Positions 35,147-44,702 are shown, counted from the first letter of the stretch. The stretch is 64,000 nucleotides of DNA from Caballeronia sordidicola (GCF_001544455.2 NZ_FCOC02000006.1:124001-188000), one strand, 5' to 3'. Numbers and translations are program-made. The notes: a model not told the origin generated them from the sequence alone.

Positions 35147-36418
35147 TTATTTGACGATGTTCTGGCCAGTTGCGCTGCGCTTCGTGAGGCGCAGCGGCGT
35201 TGGGCAATTCGTGATCGTATTTCCTGAAACCGAGCTTTCCGCCACTGCGTTGATGCCCTGTGCAAATCCCGACACGTAATTACCTGTGATGATTGTGTCG
35301 GTGGTGCCCGGGTCTGGCAACAGGATGCCAGTGGTTTCGCCGCGAGTCACGGATCCTTGCACGTGATTATCGGCAATGATCGCCCGCGTGACTGGCTGTG
35401 CGTCGTGACTGACGCTCGGATCCACGCCGAATTGAATGCCATTGTTCGCCCTAAGCGCGGTCACCACGTTTCCGGTAATGGCGATCGCCCCGCTCGCATC
35501 TTCCACATGAAGCGTACCGTTCGCGCTCGCGCTGTTCGAGGCGACCGTGTTTGCGCGAATGACGAGATCGGTCACGTGCGCAACATTGAGCGGGAGATCG
35601 AGTTGCAGGTTGCTAGGCGCGATCGTATTTCCCTCAATAACAACGTCGGAGCACATGATATGAGGGGTGTTGACGCCGATGCTCGCATCCAAGCAACTGT
35701 TGCCGCTGATGTGCAGATGCCGGGATGGTCTGCCTAGCGGTTTTTCTCTGACTCGCCTTTCCATGCCGTCCTGATTGTTAATTTGAACCCCGTACGAGCA
35801 TTTTTCGAACACATTGTCTTGAACGTAGAGACCGTTGAGTCCTGTGCCGAGAAACCAAGAGCCAAAGATGTTCGACTGTAACTTCGATGGCTCCGTCGTA
35901 CGGGAGAAGACGCGGTTTCGAAAAAACCGCTGGTTGGATGCGTCGTTGACAGCGTTGAGCACGCCTTGCATCGCGTCCTTGCCGACGTTGGAGAGATCGA
36001 AGACTAACTCCGTGACAAACGTATCGGAGCCGCCCCATTCGAAGGCGCAACTTGCTTTTGCGCTGTCGACCCTACTGGTCAAAGTCGCGCCTTCACCGAT
36101 GGTCGTGACATCGCGAGCGTAGATGCTTCCCTTGACGAGATAAGTACGTCCACGCAAGAACACCGTGCGCTGCGAAGTGCCGCGGACGTGCGCATACATC
36201 GCATTCAACGCAGCGGTGTCATCGGATATGCCGTCTCCTTTAGCGCCGAAAATCAGCGGCGTGACAATAAAAGCGTCTTTCATGGCCAGTTCGTGGGAAA
36301 ACGATCCGGCTTGAGGCGTTCGTGTAGCCGCGCGCGCACGGTCGCCGGCTCCGATAAGCAGGGCGGACAGCGTGGTATTGATGACGAAACGGCGGCGCGG
36401 GTTTTGTGAACGCTTCAT
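35147..36418 (-). CDS. Tat-exported right-handed beta-helix protein (pectate-lyase fold)
   Basis: This 423-residue protein begins with a twin-arginine signal (PRRRFVINTTLSALLIGAG), then the pectate-lyase-superfamily motif FGAKGDGISDDTAALNAM, followed by many short repeats of the form NxV-x-G-N (for example ISGNSC, IEGNTI, IRANTV, ITGNVV, ITGNYV). This is a parallel beta-helix of the type found in polysaccharide lyases, hydrolases and epimerases. I start it at MKRSQNPRRR. Facing a Wzy-like gene, it could trim or modify an exopolysaccharide. The catalytic residues are not identifiable by eye. Confidence 0.7.
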   Translation of the reverse strand: MKRSQNPRRRFVINTTLSALLIGAGDRARAATRTPQAGSFSHELAMKDAFIVTPLIFGAKGDGISDDTAALNAMYAHVRGTSQRTVFLRGRTYLVKGSIYARDVTTIGEGATLTSRVDSAKASCAFEWGGSDTFVTELVFDLSNVGKDAMQGVLNAVNDASNQRFFRNRVFSRTTEPSKLQSNIFGSWFLGTGLNGLYVQDNVFEKCSYGVQINNQDGMERRVREKPLGRPSRHLHISGNSCLDASIGVNTPHIMCSDVVIEGNTIAPSNLQLDLPLNVAHVTDLVIRANTVASNSASANGTLHVEDASGAIAITGNVVTALRANNGIQFGVDPSVSHDAQPVTRAIIADNHVQGSVTRGETTGILLPDPGTTDTIITGNYVSGFAQGINAVAESSVSGNTITNCPTPLRLTKRSATGQNIVK

Positions 36419-36489
36419 TGAGTGCATTGACAAGGCAGGGTGTTCGCGTGCAGTGGCCATGCGTTGCATAAGCCGTTCGTAGTTTAACT

Positions 36490-36723
36490 TCAAATATCCC
36501 GACTTTGTACGGCGTAGCAAAGCCGGTTGATTCGGCTCGTCGTGACATTTCCAATGGCGGACTTCGTAGATGCCGTGAAACGGCTGCCGCTGTTTCGACA
36601 GCAATTGTCCTCAGTCGTGGCCTCCTGCGTTGCAGCCGTACCATGCAAGTCGCCGATGTGCGATTCGTCGCGCAGCAACGGATCGGTCGCGGTCATGCCA
36701 GCGAGCCGGGAGGCTGTAATCAC
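36490..36723 (-). CDS. Possible 77-residue frame coupled to the GntR gene
   Basis: A GTG start at 36723 overlaps the stop of the GntR gene as GTGA, the arrangement of translationally coupled genes. The product begins MITASRLAGMTATDPLLRDE and then becomes low-complexity and polar. I recognise no family. It may be the truncated N-terminus of a lost catabolic gene or a chance frame. Confidence 0.2.
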   Translation of the reverse strand: MITASRLAGMTATDPLLRDESHIGDLHGTAATQEATTEDNCCRNSGSRFTASTKSAIGNVTTSRINRLCYAVQSRDI

Positions 36724-37385
36724 ACCGCGTCGACCTGCGAAAGCGCGGCGATAAGATCTCCGAACCTTTCGCCCTGCACCACGATATGTCCACGCAAAGC
36801 GGCCGCCGCCGCTTCGCCGTCACCTTTTCCAAGGGCATCGACCACGGCCTGGTGTTCACTGAAGGAAGCGCCCATGCGGCCTTTTACTCTTAGCTGCAAG
36901 CGCCGGTACGGCCTGAGCAGTTTGTGCAGGGCTTTCGCTTGGTCATGCAGGAAGCCGTTGTGACTTCCCTGATAGATAAGGCAGTGAAAACGCTCGTTCA
37001 AATGATAATAATTGTCCGGGTCATCCGAATCGCGCGCCTGCTCGCACGCAAGGTGTGCTGACTTGAGTTCGTCTAGCTGCGCTGTATTCATGCGCCGCGC
37101 CGCAAGACGGCCGCACATTGCTTCGAGTTCGGCCATTACCTCGAACATCTCGATCAGCCGGTGCAGGCTGATCTTCGCTACAACCGCGCCGTGCCGCGGC
37201 CGCATCTCCACCATTCCCGCCGACGCAAGCTGGAGCAGCGCCTCGCGCACCGGGGTCCGCGACACCTGAAAACGCGCCGTGAGTTCAGCTTCATCGAGCG
37301 GCGCCCCGGGCGGCAGCGCGCCTGTCGCAATGTCCTCTTCAATGGATTCCCTTAACTGGTCCGCGCGAGTGAGCTTGTTCGTCAT
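36720..37385 (-). CDS. GntR-family regulator, FCD (FadR) subfamily
   Basis: This 221-residue regulator has an N-terminal winged HTH (LRESIEEDIATGALPPGAPL, then FQVSRTPVREALLQLASAGMV) and an all-helical FCD domain with metal/acid-binding His residues (NERFHCLIYQGSHNGFL and FSEHQAVVDAL). I start at MTNKLTRADQ, which has AAGG upstream. FCD regulators respond to small organic acids. It diverges from the hydrolase gene at 37681; the 295-nt gap between them is AT-rich (37440-37530) and probably holds both promoters. Confidence 0.85.
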   Translation of the reverse strand: MTNKLTRADQLRESIEEDIATGALPPGAPLDEAELTARFQVSRTPVREALLQLASAGMVEMRPRHGAVVAKISLHRLIEMFEVMAELEAMCGRLAARRMNTAQLDELKSAHLACEQARDSDDPDNYYHLNERFHCLIYQGSHNGFLHDQAKALHKLLRPYRRLQLRVKGRMGASFSEHQAVVDALGKGDGEAAAAALRGHIVVQGERFGDLIAALSQVDAV

Positions 37386-37680
37386 GATCGACCTTAACGG
37401 TTGCGGCGTTGGCAAGGCGGTACGCGTAAACGATAGTTGAGAATGCAGGGGCGTGACTTATAAATACACAAACACTCCGTAAATATTTTAAAGCCTCACC
37501 TACAACTTACAAATCTTTTTCAGCGTATTTAAATGGACTTCGGATCGTAGTCCATTTCTGCGCACGGCCCGCGCTCGCCCCCGGGGTTGCTGACTGCCCC
37601 TGTTTCTGCGCCCAGCGTTCGCGCGCGCATCCCGTTGCGGGGCCCTTTCCAGCAATACTTGCATGACGGAGACACTGACC

Positions 37681-39945
37681 ATGATAGTCAAATCAGTAGG
37701 TGTACTACTGGGTATGGGTGCGGGCGCCTTGTTGATCGGCGGCTGCGGACATAGTGACGACGGTTCGAAAAGCATCGACAGGGGCGCTGGCTTCATCAAC
37801 AGTTTCCAGATCATCTCGACCGCGCCCGCGTTCGGTGGCGCAACTCCCGCGGGCGCGGCGGGACCCTATCAGGTCATCACTGCTGTCGTGCATGGCGAGC
37901 TTGATCCGAACAACCCGCTCAATGCGGGCATAGTCAACATCAAGAACGCACCGGTCGGGGCAGACGGCTATGTGGCCTATGAAACCGATGTCGTGCTCCT
38001 GCGGCCACAAAGTGCGTCAACTGCAAAGCGCGTGTTGTTCTACGATGTCGTGAATCGTGGCAGCAAGATAGGCGACGCGTCATTCATAGGCGGCGGAGCG
38101 CTGGATACGGGCGCTGCGCCAGCATCCAGCTTCCCCTCACTTCTGCGCAACGGCTATACAGTCTTGTGGAGCGGATGGCAGGGCGATGTTCCGCTCACGG
38201 GCAATAGCTCGCTTGCCGGCGCTGGGCTGCTTGGCACGAGCTTTCCGGTCGCGACCAACAAGGACGGCACGCCAATGACCGCGTTGAGCCGCGAAGAGTT
38301 TATTCCGGACTACGCCGGCGGTCCCGCCACGACCATTCCACTCACTTACCCGCCCGCCGATCTCAATGACAAGACGTCGGTCACTTTCACGGCGCGGCAG
38401 TCGTGGCTGACGGCGTACGGCAGCATTCCGGGCGGAGTGCAAACCTACACGGCGCCCTCAGTCTCCGTTCCGGCATGGAGTTATATCAGTACACCGAACA
38501 ACGTATATGAAGGAAATTACTCGGTGACGTTCACTCCGCCGACCAGCGTTCCCGGCCCCAACGGCACGAGTGTTCCACCGGACGCCGGCACTATCTATAG
38601 TTTCGTCTATAAGGCGGCGGCACCCACTGTGGACGGCATCGGTTTTGCGGCACTGCGCGACCTGGTCTCGTTCCTCCGATACGACTCGACCGACGCCCAA
38701 GGCATGGCGAACCCCCTCAATGACCTGAAGACAGCTCCCTGCGCCACGGCCTCATGCTCGCAAAATACCAATTTCGATGTTGCCATCGGCGAAGGCATTT
38801 CGCAGTCCGGGCGCTTCATGAAGGACTTTTTGTATCAGGGATTCAACGTCGACAAGAACGGCAAGATTGTGTTTGACGGTATGTTCCCGATCATCTCCGC
38901 TGCCCGGCGTACCTGGACCAACGCCGCGTTTGCGCAGCCTGGCCGCTGGTCCAAGCAGCACGAAGACCATTTCATGCCGGGCTTCCAGTTTCCATTCACT
39001 TACGCCACGCTCACCGACCCCGTCAGCGGCATGACAGACGGTCTGCTGAAACAATGCACGCAAACCAACACCTGTCCGAAGATCATGCAACTCGATGGCG
39101 CCTTCGAATGGTGGGGCGGCGCTGCTTCGCTCGTGGTCACTGACGGACGCGGCAACGACGTGCAGCTGCCTCCTAACGTTCGTTATTACCTCGTGCCTGG
39201 TACACAGCATGGCGGCGGTAACGGCGTCACAACCGGCAATCTCGTCATTCCCGCGGCAGGGAGCCAGTGTCAGTTGCCGGGCTCGCCCGTGGAGGAAACG
39301 CCGGTTGAGCGGGCTCTGATTCCAGCTCTTGTGAACTGGGTCGCCAACGGGACGGAGCCACCGGCGTCGCAATATCCAACGGTGGCGTCGGGTACGCTCG
39401 TGGCGCCCACGCAAACGGCGACCGGCTTCCCGAATCTTGCGAATGTCAGCGTGCCGAGCGGGACGGCGGCCACCCCGGTTGCACTGCAACTGACGTTCAA
39501 TGGCGAATATAACCAGCTTTTCGTGACCGATTACAGCAATGCCGTACCTGTGGTCAACACCGCGCAGCAGTACACCATACTCGTGCCCAAAGTCGATGCA
39601 AACGGCAACGAGACAACGGGCGTCTTGGTACCCGACGTCAGCGTGCCGCTTGCAACTTACACGGGATGGAATTATCGCGGAGCGGGTCACGCCATAGGCG
39701 ATGGCTGCATCTCCAACGGAGCGGCGATTCCGTTTGCTGCGAACGCCGCAGCACAAGCGGGTGGGATGGATTCGCGCGCGACGCTGACAACGCTTTATGG
39801 CGCAAGCCGGTCGAAGTACCAGGCGGCCGTGGCGGCGGCAGCCAACGCGCTGGTAAGCAAGGGCTATTTGTTGCAGGCGGACGCGGACAATGTCTTCATT
39901 GCAAACGCGGCGAGTGTCTCACCCACGTTATTGCCGCAGCCCTGA
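37681..39945 (+). CDS. Large alpha/beta-hydrolase lipoprotein
   Basis: This 754-residue protein starts with a lipoprotein signal (lipobox LIGGC at about residues 18-22), so it should be anchored in the outer membrane or periplasm. The nucleophile elbow reads GEGISQSGRF and a late His lies in VPGTQHGGG. The size and motifs fit the large alpha/beta-hydrolase-domain proteins of Proteobacteria, whose substrates are mostly unknown. GGAG lies 9 nt before the ATG at 37681, favouring it over 37663. It diverges from the GntR gene, its likely regulator. Confidence 0.7.
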   Translation: MIVKSVGVLLGMGAGALLIGGCGHSDDGSKSIDRGAGFINSFQIISTAPAFGGATPAGAAGPYQVITAVVHGELDPNNPLNAGIVNIKNAPVGADGYVAYETDVVLLRPQSASTAKRVLFYDVVNRGSKIGDASFIGGGALDTGAAPASSFPSLLRNGYTVLWSGWQGDVPLTGNSSLAGAGLLGTSFPVATNKDGTPMTALSREEFIPDYAGGPATTIPLTYPPADLNDKTSVTFTARQSWLTAYGSIPGGVQTYTAPSVSVPAWSYISTPNNVYEGNYSVTFTPPTSVPGPNGTSVPPDAGTIYSFVYKAAAPTVDGIGFAALRDLVSFLRYDSTDAQGMANPLNDLKTAPCATASCSQNTNFDVAIGEGISQSGRFMKDFLYQGFNVDKNGKIVFDGMFPIISAARRTWTNAAFAQPGRWSKQHEDHFMPGFQFPFTYATLTDPVSGMTDGLLKQCTQTNTCPKIMQLDGAFEWWGGAASLVVTDGRGNDVQLPPNVRYYLVPGTQHGGGNGVTTGNLVIPAAGSQCQLPGSPVEETPVERALIPALVNWVANGTEPPASQYPTVASGTLVAPTQTATGFPNLANVSVPSGTAATPVALQLTFNGEYNQLFVTDYSNAVPVVNTAQQYTILVPKVDANGNETTGVLVPDVSVPLATYTGWNYRGAGHAIGDGCISNGAAIPFAANAAAQAGGMDSRATLTTLYGASRSKYQAAVAAAANALVSKGYLLQADADNVFIANAASVSPTLLPQP

Positions 39946-39963
39946 ACCCGCAGCGGGACGCAA

Positions 39964-39991
39964 GATCGTGACATGGTCAAGTGTCACGATC
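39964..39991. terminator. Perfect 10-bp stem-loop after the hydrolase gene
   Basis: Arms GATCGTGACA and TGTCACGATC flank an 8-nt loop. It lies 18 nt after the hydrolase stop and before the next lipoprotein gene. There is no T-tract, so it may stabilise a 3' end or act as a weak terminator. Confidence 0.45.
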
Positions 39992-40018
39992 GCTCGATCA
40001 TGAGGATGCCTCTTCATC

Positions 40019-40840
40019 ATGAATGCGACATCTCCAACAAAAAGACTCGCAGCCGCCAGATGGCTCGCAATCGCTATGATGATGCCGCTTGCCGGGTGCG
40101 GCGGGGGAGGAGACTCCAATAACGCCGCTTCGACCACTCCCGCTCCCACTTCTTCCGATGTGGCCGTTTATGGAAACAGCCTGACGCTTGGCAGTGTTGC
40201 GCCGCTGTCGTTGTCGTATATTGCGGCGAAATCGACTACGAACGCGATGATCGTGAGTCCTGTCGCGGCGCCCCTGCTTGCAGCAGGCAGCACGCCACTG
40301 GTATCCAGTCACTTCCAGAGCGGCTTGGCTGGTGCGGGGATCGCATGTGTTTCGGCACCGGCGAACAGCATTGGTACCGTGGCAGGCGTCAATGTGGGTG
40401 TGAACATCAAGAGTGTCGCTGTGCTTCTTGATGGATCATGGACGGTATCGACAACACCTTCTGCGACATGGATCTCGCTTGGCGCCAATGCCGCGACATT
40501 CGATGGCTGGGAAAACTGTGGCGCCAAAGCGGAAGGGAGCCCGTCGCCGTCATCCACCCTGGTCGTTGCTGCGGACGGGAGCTTTACCGACAACGTCTTC
40601 AACGGCAATCCATCGACTACCGTGAATATCGTGAATCAAGATTTCACCGCTTCGCAAGCCGCTTCGATGCTTTCGGACGCTGGATATCTGGATACGAGTC
40701 AGGCCGGCAATCCGCAAGATATCCGGTTGAAGATTTATCAAAACACTGCCAAGCAAACGCTTCTTGTGGAGCAGGGCATTCCCTCGAGCGGTGCAACCAA
40801 CGGCAACCCTGGCTATGTCGCGATCTACTATCGGCGTTGA
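40019..40840 (+). CDS. Hypothetical lipoprotein
   Basis: This 273-residue protein has a lipoprotein signal with lipobox LAGC followed by Gly- and Ser/Thr-rich linker residues. The remainder is rich in Ser, Ala, Thr and Gly, with beta-strand character and no recognised domain. Two cysteines (about C108 and C166) could form a disulfide. It follows the hydrolase lipoprotein by 73 nt and may act with it. Function unknown. Confidence 0.65.
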   Translation: MNATSPTKRLAAARWLAIAMMMPLAGCGGGGDSNNAASTTPAPTSSDVAVYGNSLTLGSVAPLSLSYIAAKSTTNAMIVSPVAAPLLAAGSTPLVSSHFQSGLAGAGIACVSAPANSIGTVAGVNVGVNIKSVAVLLDGSWTVSTTPSATWISLGANAATFDGWENCGAKAEGSPSPSSTLVVAADGSFTDNVFNGNPSTTVNIVNQDFTASQAASMLSDAGYLDTSQAGNPQDIRLKIYQNTAKQTLLVEQGIPSSGATNGNPGYVAIYYRR

Positions 40841-41446
40841 CGTGTTTTGCGTTAACCTTTGCATTAGATGCAACCGGTCCTGCAATCCACCGCTTGATCA
40901 AGTTCTGCTCAACAGCCTAAAAACTCCTCTGATGAAACCTCGGTCGTTTCAACATACATGGTTGGCATTTCCCGTGAGCAAGCACGCAGAAGCGCGGTCA
41001 CCGTAATAGGACAAGACAGAGCGGAAAGGACATCCGTCGATGAGCGTCCGGACGGAGTGTGCGTCACTGGACAACTGAAGCCAAGCTGAAAACCAGGTGG
41101 GCAGCGGCAGCGGTCCACCGATTTTCATGTGGCACTTTTAAAAAGTATTGACCTTAAAGTCCACTTTGATCCTACAGTTAAAAGACGGTCAAGCAGGGCG
41201 TCAACGGACTATGGATGCCCGCCGCTGCGTACCGTTAAGGCGAATTGGACGAGGACAGTGAAGGCTCTCCATGGGCGGATAGTTCGGGTGCCGGGACGCC
41301 GTGCTGAATGCAGGCACCCAGGATGGAATCCCTTTAATCATCGTCGCCGACCATCTATCAGACAGAAGGAGCAGTACGTGAGCCTGACCGCAGCGACCAG
41401 GCGCACTACACCGATTGATTGCGAACACATCACCGGAGAAGCGAAA
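40841..41446. other. Intergenic stretch before the esterase gene
   Basis: About 600 nt lack a convincing gene. The frame of the esterase is open upstream to 41129, but that extension (KSIDLKVHFDPTVKRRS...) has no family similarity and no ribosome-binding site. It probably holds the esterase promoter. Confidence 0.4.
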
Positions 41447-42280
41447 ATGGGATTTGTCACAACGAACGATGGCGTCGATATTTTCTATAAAGACTGGGGC
41501 CCGCGTGACGCACAGGTCATTTTCTTTCATCATGGATGGCCGCTCAGTGCGGATGATTGGGATGCCCAGATGCTCTTTTTTCTGGCCAAGGGTTTCCGGG
41601 TCATCGCACACGACCGGCGCGGACATGGGAGGTCGAGTCAGGTCTGGGACGGCCATGACATGGATCATTACGCCGATGACGTTGCGGCGGTCGTGAACCA
41701 TCTCGGCGTGCAGAAGGCGGTACACGTGGGCCATTCCACGGGCGGTGGCGAGGTCATCCACTATGTCGCCCGCCACGGTGAAGATCGCGTTTCAAAGGCG
41801 GTACTCATCAGCGCGGTGCCGCCCATCATGGTCAAGACCGAGAGTAACCCGGGCGGCTTGCCCAAGCAGGTCTTCGACGATCTTCAGGCGCAGCTCGCGG
41901 CAAACCGGGCGCAGTTTTACTACGACGTTCCCGCGGGCCCGTTCTACGGTTACAACCGGCCTGACGCTAAGCCCTCTGATGGCATCATCAGGAACTGGTG
42001 GCGGCAGGGCATGATGGGCAGCGCAAAGGCTCACTATGACGGCATTGTCGCCTTCTCGCAGACGGATTTCACCGAAGACCTGAAAAGCACCACCATTCCC
42101 GTTCTGGTCATGCATGGTGACGACGATCAGATTGTTCCCTATGCGGATTCGGGACCGCTCTCGGCGAAGCTGGCGAGGAATGGTACGCTGAAGACCTACC
42201 CAGGTTTTCCTCACGGCATGCCGACGACCAACGCCGACGCGATCAATGCCGATCTGCTCGCGTTCGTCAAAGAATCATAG
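41447..42280 (+). CDS. Alpha/beta hydrolase, non-heme chloroperoxidase / arylesterase type
   Basis: This 277-residue hydrolase matches the cofactor-free haloperoxidase/esterase family. It has FHHGWPLSADDWDAQ, HDRRGHGRSSQ, the nucleophile Ser in VGHSTGGGEV, the Asp in MHGDDDQIVPY and the His in FPHGMPTT. The start at MGFVTTNDGVD gives the family's normal length and has GGAGA upstream. It is a monocistronic gene followed by a strong terminator. Confidence 0.9.
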   Translation: MGFVTTNDGVDIFYKDWGPRDAQVIFFHHGWPLSADDWDAQMLFFLAKGFRVIAHDRRGHGRSSQVWDGHDMDHYADDVAAVVNHLGVQKAVHVGHSTGGGEVIHYVARHGEDRVSKAVLISAVPPIMVKTESNPGGLPKQVFDDLQAQLAANRAQFYYDVPAGPFYGYNRPDAKPSDGIIRNWWRQGMMGSAKAHYDGIVAFSQTDFTEDLKSTTIPVLVMHGDDDQIVPYADSGPLSAKLARNGTLKTYPGFPHGMPTTNADAINADLLAFVKES

Positions 42281-42330
42281 AGCCGTCAACTGCCTGCGAT
42301 CGCGCCGCTACTGACGCGTCCAGGCAAATC

Positions 42331-42364
42331 AACGAGCTACCCCGCGGGTGGCTCGTTCCGTTTT
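42331..42364 (+). terminator. Rho-independent terminator after the esterase gene
   Basis: AACGAGC pairs with GCTCGTT, with an inner ACCC/GGGT stem and loop CGC, and is followed by CCGTTTT. It begins 50 nt after the esterase stop. Confidence 0.7.
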
Positions 42365-42370
42365 CCAAAG

Positions 42371-42394
42371 CCGCCATGGAAGAAAACATGGCGG
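42371..42394. repeat. 8-bp stem-loop after the terminator
   Basis: CCGCCATG and CATGGCGG are exact complements around the purine-rich loop GAAGAAAA. It lies just downstream of the esterase terminator. The role is unknown. The rest of the gap to 42690 shows nothing else. Confidence 0.35.
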
Positions 42395-42690
42395 ACGCCA
42401 GCTATGGTCCATCAGAAAATCGCATTTCAGAAACCACCCCTGAGCCGCCGTTCGATTTTCTCGAAAGCGGACATTGTCCGACCGGGGTCTATTGGTCGCT
42501 GCCGACTACACGTTTATTGCGCCGGTGATTTTCATTTCCAGCACGAACGCGCGCACCCGATGGAATAACCGGCACCGCTTCCCTGTTCTGTAGGTATATC
42601 CGACGCCCAGCGACTTCGTTCAACGATCCGTCGCTGCACGGAGCAGACGGACGCAGCCGCGTCTGATAGAACCCACTACGGAGGACACCG

Positions 42691-43305
42691 ATGCCTTTGG
42701 AACAAAACGGACAATGCGGGACCGACCGGCCCGATCCGCCGGTACGCTGGAAACATTCGACCACACCGAACATCACATGGACCTGGCACCATACGATCCC
42801 ATGGAATCAGTTGCGCGCAACATGGAACTGGATGGTCGAGAACGCGGACTGGAGCTCGCTAAAGGCGTTCCTTTACCTGATTGGCTCGGACAACAGCGAA
42901 ACTGTGGTTGCTGAGATTCAAGCTGGTCAGTTGATGCAGCGCGATGAACTGCATCAGATGATCGCGTGGCAGAAATGGAATGTGGTGGAAGGTCCAGGCG
43001 GCCCCAATCGTGCGCCGGGTGACGACCCTGGCGAAGGCTTCGAGGCGTGGTCGTTGTGGGGACTGTCGAATAATCAGCGGCAAACAGTGCTTGATGTGAA
43101 ACAGATTTATGACGCAATGCTAAAACTGCCGCAACAAACGCAGCCGGGCAACTTCGGCGCATTCCTTTCAACGTTCCGTCACCTGCGTAATAGGCAACTG
43201 ATCATGTGGGAACCGAAGATGTGGGATGCGGTGATCGTCGGCCGGGCTCCAAAGCATCCACGGGAACCCGACGTGAGATCGACGTGGAGGAGACGGCGAG
43301 GCTAG
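42691..43305 (+). CDS. Small protein with a WHH-like motif (possible HNH-type nuclease/effector domain)
   Basis: This 204-residue protein has GGAGG before its start. The N-terminal part contains TWTWHHTIPWNQLRATWNWM and the middle contains NVVEGPGGPNRAPGDDPGEG. A Trp-His-His triplet followed by Gly-Pro/Asp-Pro-Gly loops is reminiscent of WHH-type HNH/EndoVII toxin domains, but I cannot confirm the fold by eye. It is a stand-alone gene: no secretion marker, no VgrG/Rhs gene and no obvious immunity gene is beside it. Convergent with the monooxygenase gene. Confidence 0.5.
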   Translation: MPLEQNGQCGTDRPDPPVRWKHSTTPNITWTWHHTIPWNQLRATWNWMVENADWSSLKAFLYLIGSDNSETVVAEIQAGQLMQRDELHQMIAWQKWNVVEGPGGPNRAPGDDPGEGFEAWSLWGLSNNQRQTVLDVKQIYDAMLKLPQQTQPGNFGAFLSTFRHLRNRQLIMWEPKMWDAVIVGRAPKHPREPDVRSTWRRRRG

Positions 43306-43379
43306 ACGCCGTGCATCTTCCACATCACGCATTCGCATCGGTGCCGAATACCGGAATCTCGCAAAAAGACCAAATGAAC

Positions 43380-44702
43380 TTAGGTATGCTTTTCAACGCC
43401 GAGATGGTCGCGCAGATGTTTTCCGGTATATTCCTTGCGAAATACGCCGCGACGCTGCAACTCCGGCACAACCTGCGAAACGAAGTCTTCAGTGCCTTGC
43501 GGAAAATGCGTGGGAACCGCAAGAAAGCCATCGCAGGCGTCATTTTCGAGCCATTCCTGCATGGTGTCGGCGATAGTCGTTGGCGCGCCGACCAACTTCA
43601 TGTAGCTACCTTCCGCAAAACGTCGAGCGGTTTGCAGAATTGAGAGATTTTCTCCCCGAGCCAGGTTGACGATTGCGTCCCGATGAGACTTGCCTGCGTT
43701 GGTCTCCGGCAGGTCGGGCATTGGGCCGTTGAGGTCATAGTCCCTGAAGTTAAGACCGCCGGAATGCGGCGCCAAGTGCGTGATGGCCAGTTCCTCAGGA
43801 ATAAGGTCCCGCATCCGAATACGAAAATCTTCGGCATCCTGATCTGTCTTCCCGACAATGGGTGTAATACCCGGCAGGATCTTGATCTTGTCGGGGTCAC
43901 GGCCGAACCTCATCGCCCGCTGTCGGATGTCTTCGCGGAAGGCTTGACTCGTCTTCATGTCCGTTTGCAGAGTGAAAACCACGTCAGCCGTACGCGCCGC
44001 AAGCTCTCGTCCTGGTTCGGACGAGCCGGCCTGGAATACGACCGGGCGGCCTTGTGGACTTCGTCCCATCGTGAGGGGGCCACGCACCTTGAAGAATTTC
44101 CCTTCGTGCTTCAGGAAATGCATTTTCTCCACGTCGAAGTACACGCCGCTTTTTTTGTCGCGGATGACGGCGCCTTTGTCCCAGCTGTCCCACAATCCGT
44201 TGACTACATCGATGAACTCGCTGGCCCTTTCATAGCGAAGTGAATGCTCCAGATGGGTATCCAGACCGAAGTTTTGAGCCTCACTCTCATTAAAAGACGT
44301 GACGAGATTCCAGCCGGCCCGGCCGTTGCTAATGAAGTCAATGGACGCAAACCGACGAGCGAGGTTATACGGCTCGTTGAAGCTTGCGGTTGAAGTCGCT
44401 GCAAGTCCAAGATGGGTTGTGGCCATGGCGAGCGCTGGCAGCAGCATCATTGGATCAAAATGCATTGCTCGTGGATTGGCGGCCCCGTAGGTATCGCCGT
44501 TCATGATGTTGTTGCTGCGCGGGATGGCCGCCTGATCTTCAAAGAAAATGGCATCAAGTTTGGCCGCCTCAGCGAGCTTTGCTGCCCGAACATAATGTTC
44601 AATACCAAGATCGACTTCGGGAATCGCATCGGGCAGGCGCCAGGCGCCGAGATGCTGCCCCGGGAAAAGAAAGAGCGCTAGGCTCATCATCCTGTTGTTC
44701 AT
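43380..44702 (-). CDS. FMN-dependent monooxygenase, NtaA/SnaA/DszA family
   Basis: This 440-residue LLM-class flavin monooxygenase has the NtaA-family blocks TSTASFNEPYNLARRFASID, ISNGRAGWNLVTS, RPVVFQAGSSEPGRELAA and DGFLAVPTHFPQGTEDFV. It uses FMNH2 from a separate reductase to oxidise chelators, sulfur compounds or similar substrates. GAGGAAG precedes the start at MNNRMMS. No reductase gene is adjacent; the flavin reductase at 54406 could serve it. The substrate is unknown. Confidence 0.88.
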   Translation of the reverse strand: MNNRMMSLALFLFPGQHLGAWRLPDAIPEVDLGIEHYVRAAKLAEAAKLDAIFFEDQAAIPRSNNIMNGDTYGAANPRAMHFDPMMLLPALAMATTHLGLAATSTASFNEPYNLARRFASIDFISNGRAGWNLVTSFNESEAQNFGLDTHLEHSLRYERASEFIDVVNGLWDSWDKGAVIRDKKSGVYFDVEKMHFLKHEGKFFKVRGPLTMGRSPQGRPVVFQAGSSEPGRELAARTADVVFTLQTDMKTSQAFREDIRQRAMRFGRDPDKIKILPGITPIVGKTDQDAEDFRIRMRDLIPEELAITHLAPHSGGLNFRDYDLNGPMPDLPETNAGKSHRDAIVNLARGENLSILQTARRFAEGSYMKLVGAPTTIADTMQEWLENDACDGFLAVPTHFPQGTEDFVSQVVPELQRRGVFRKEYTGKHLRDHLGVEKHT

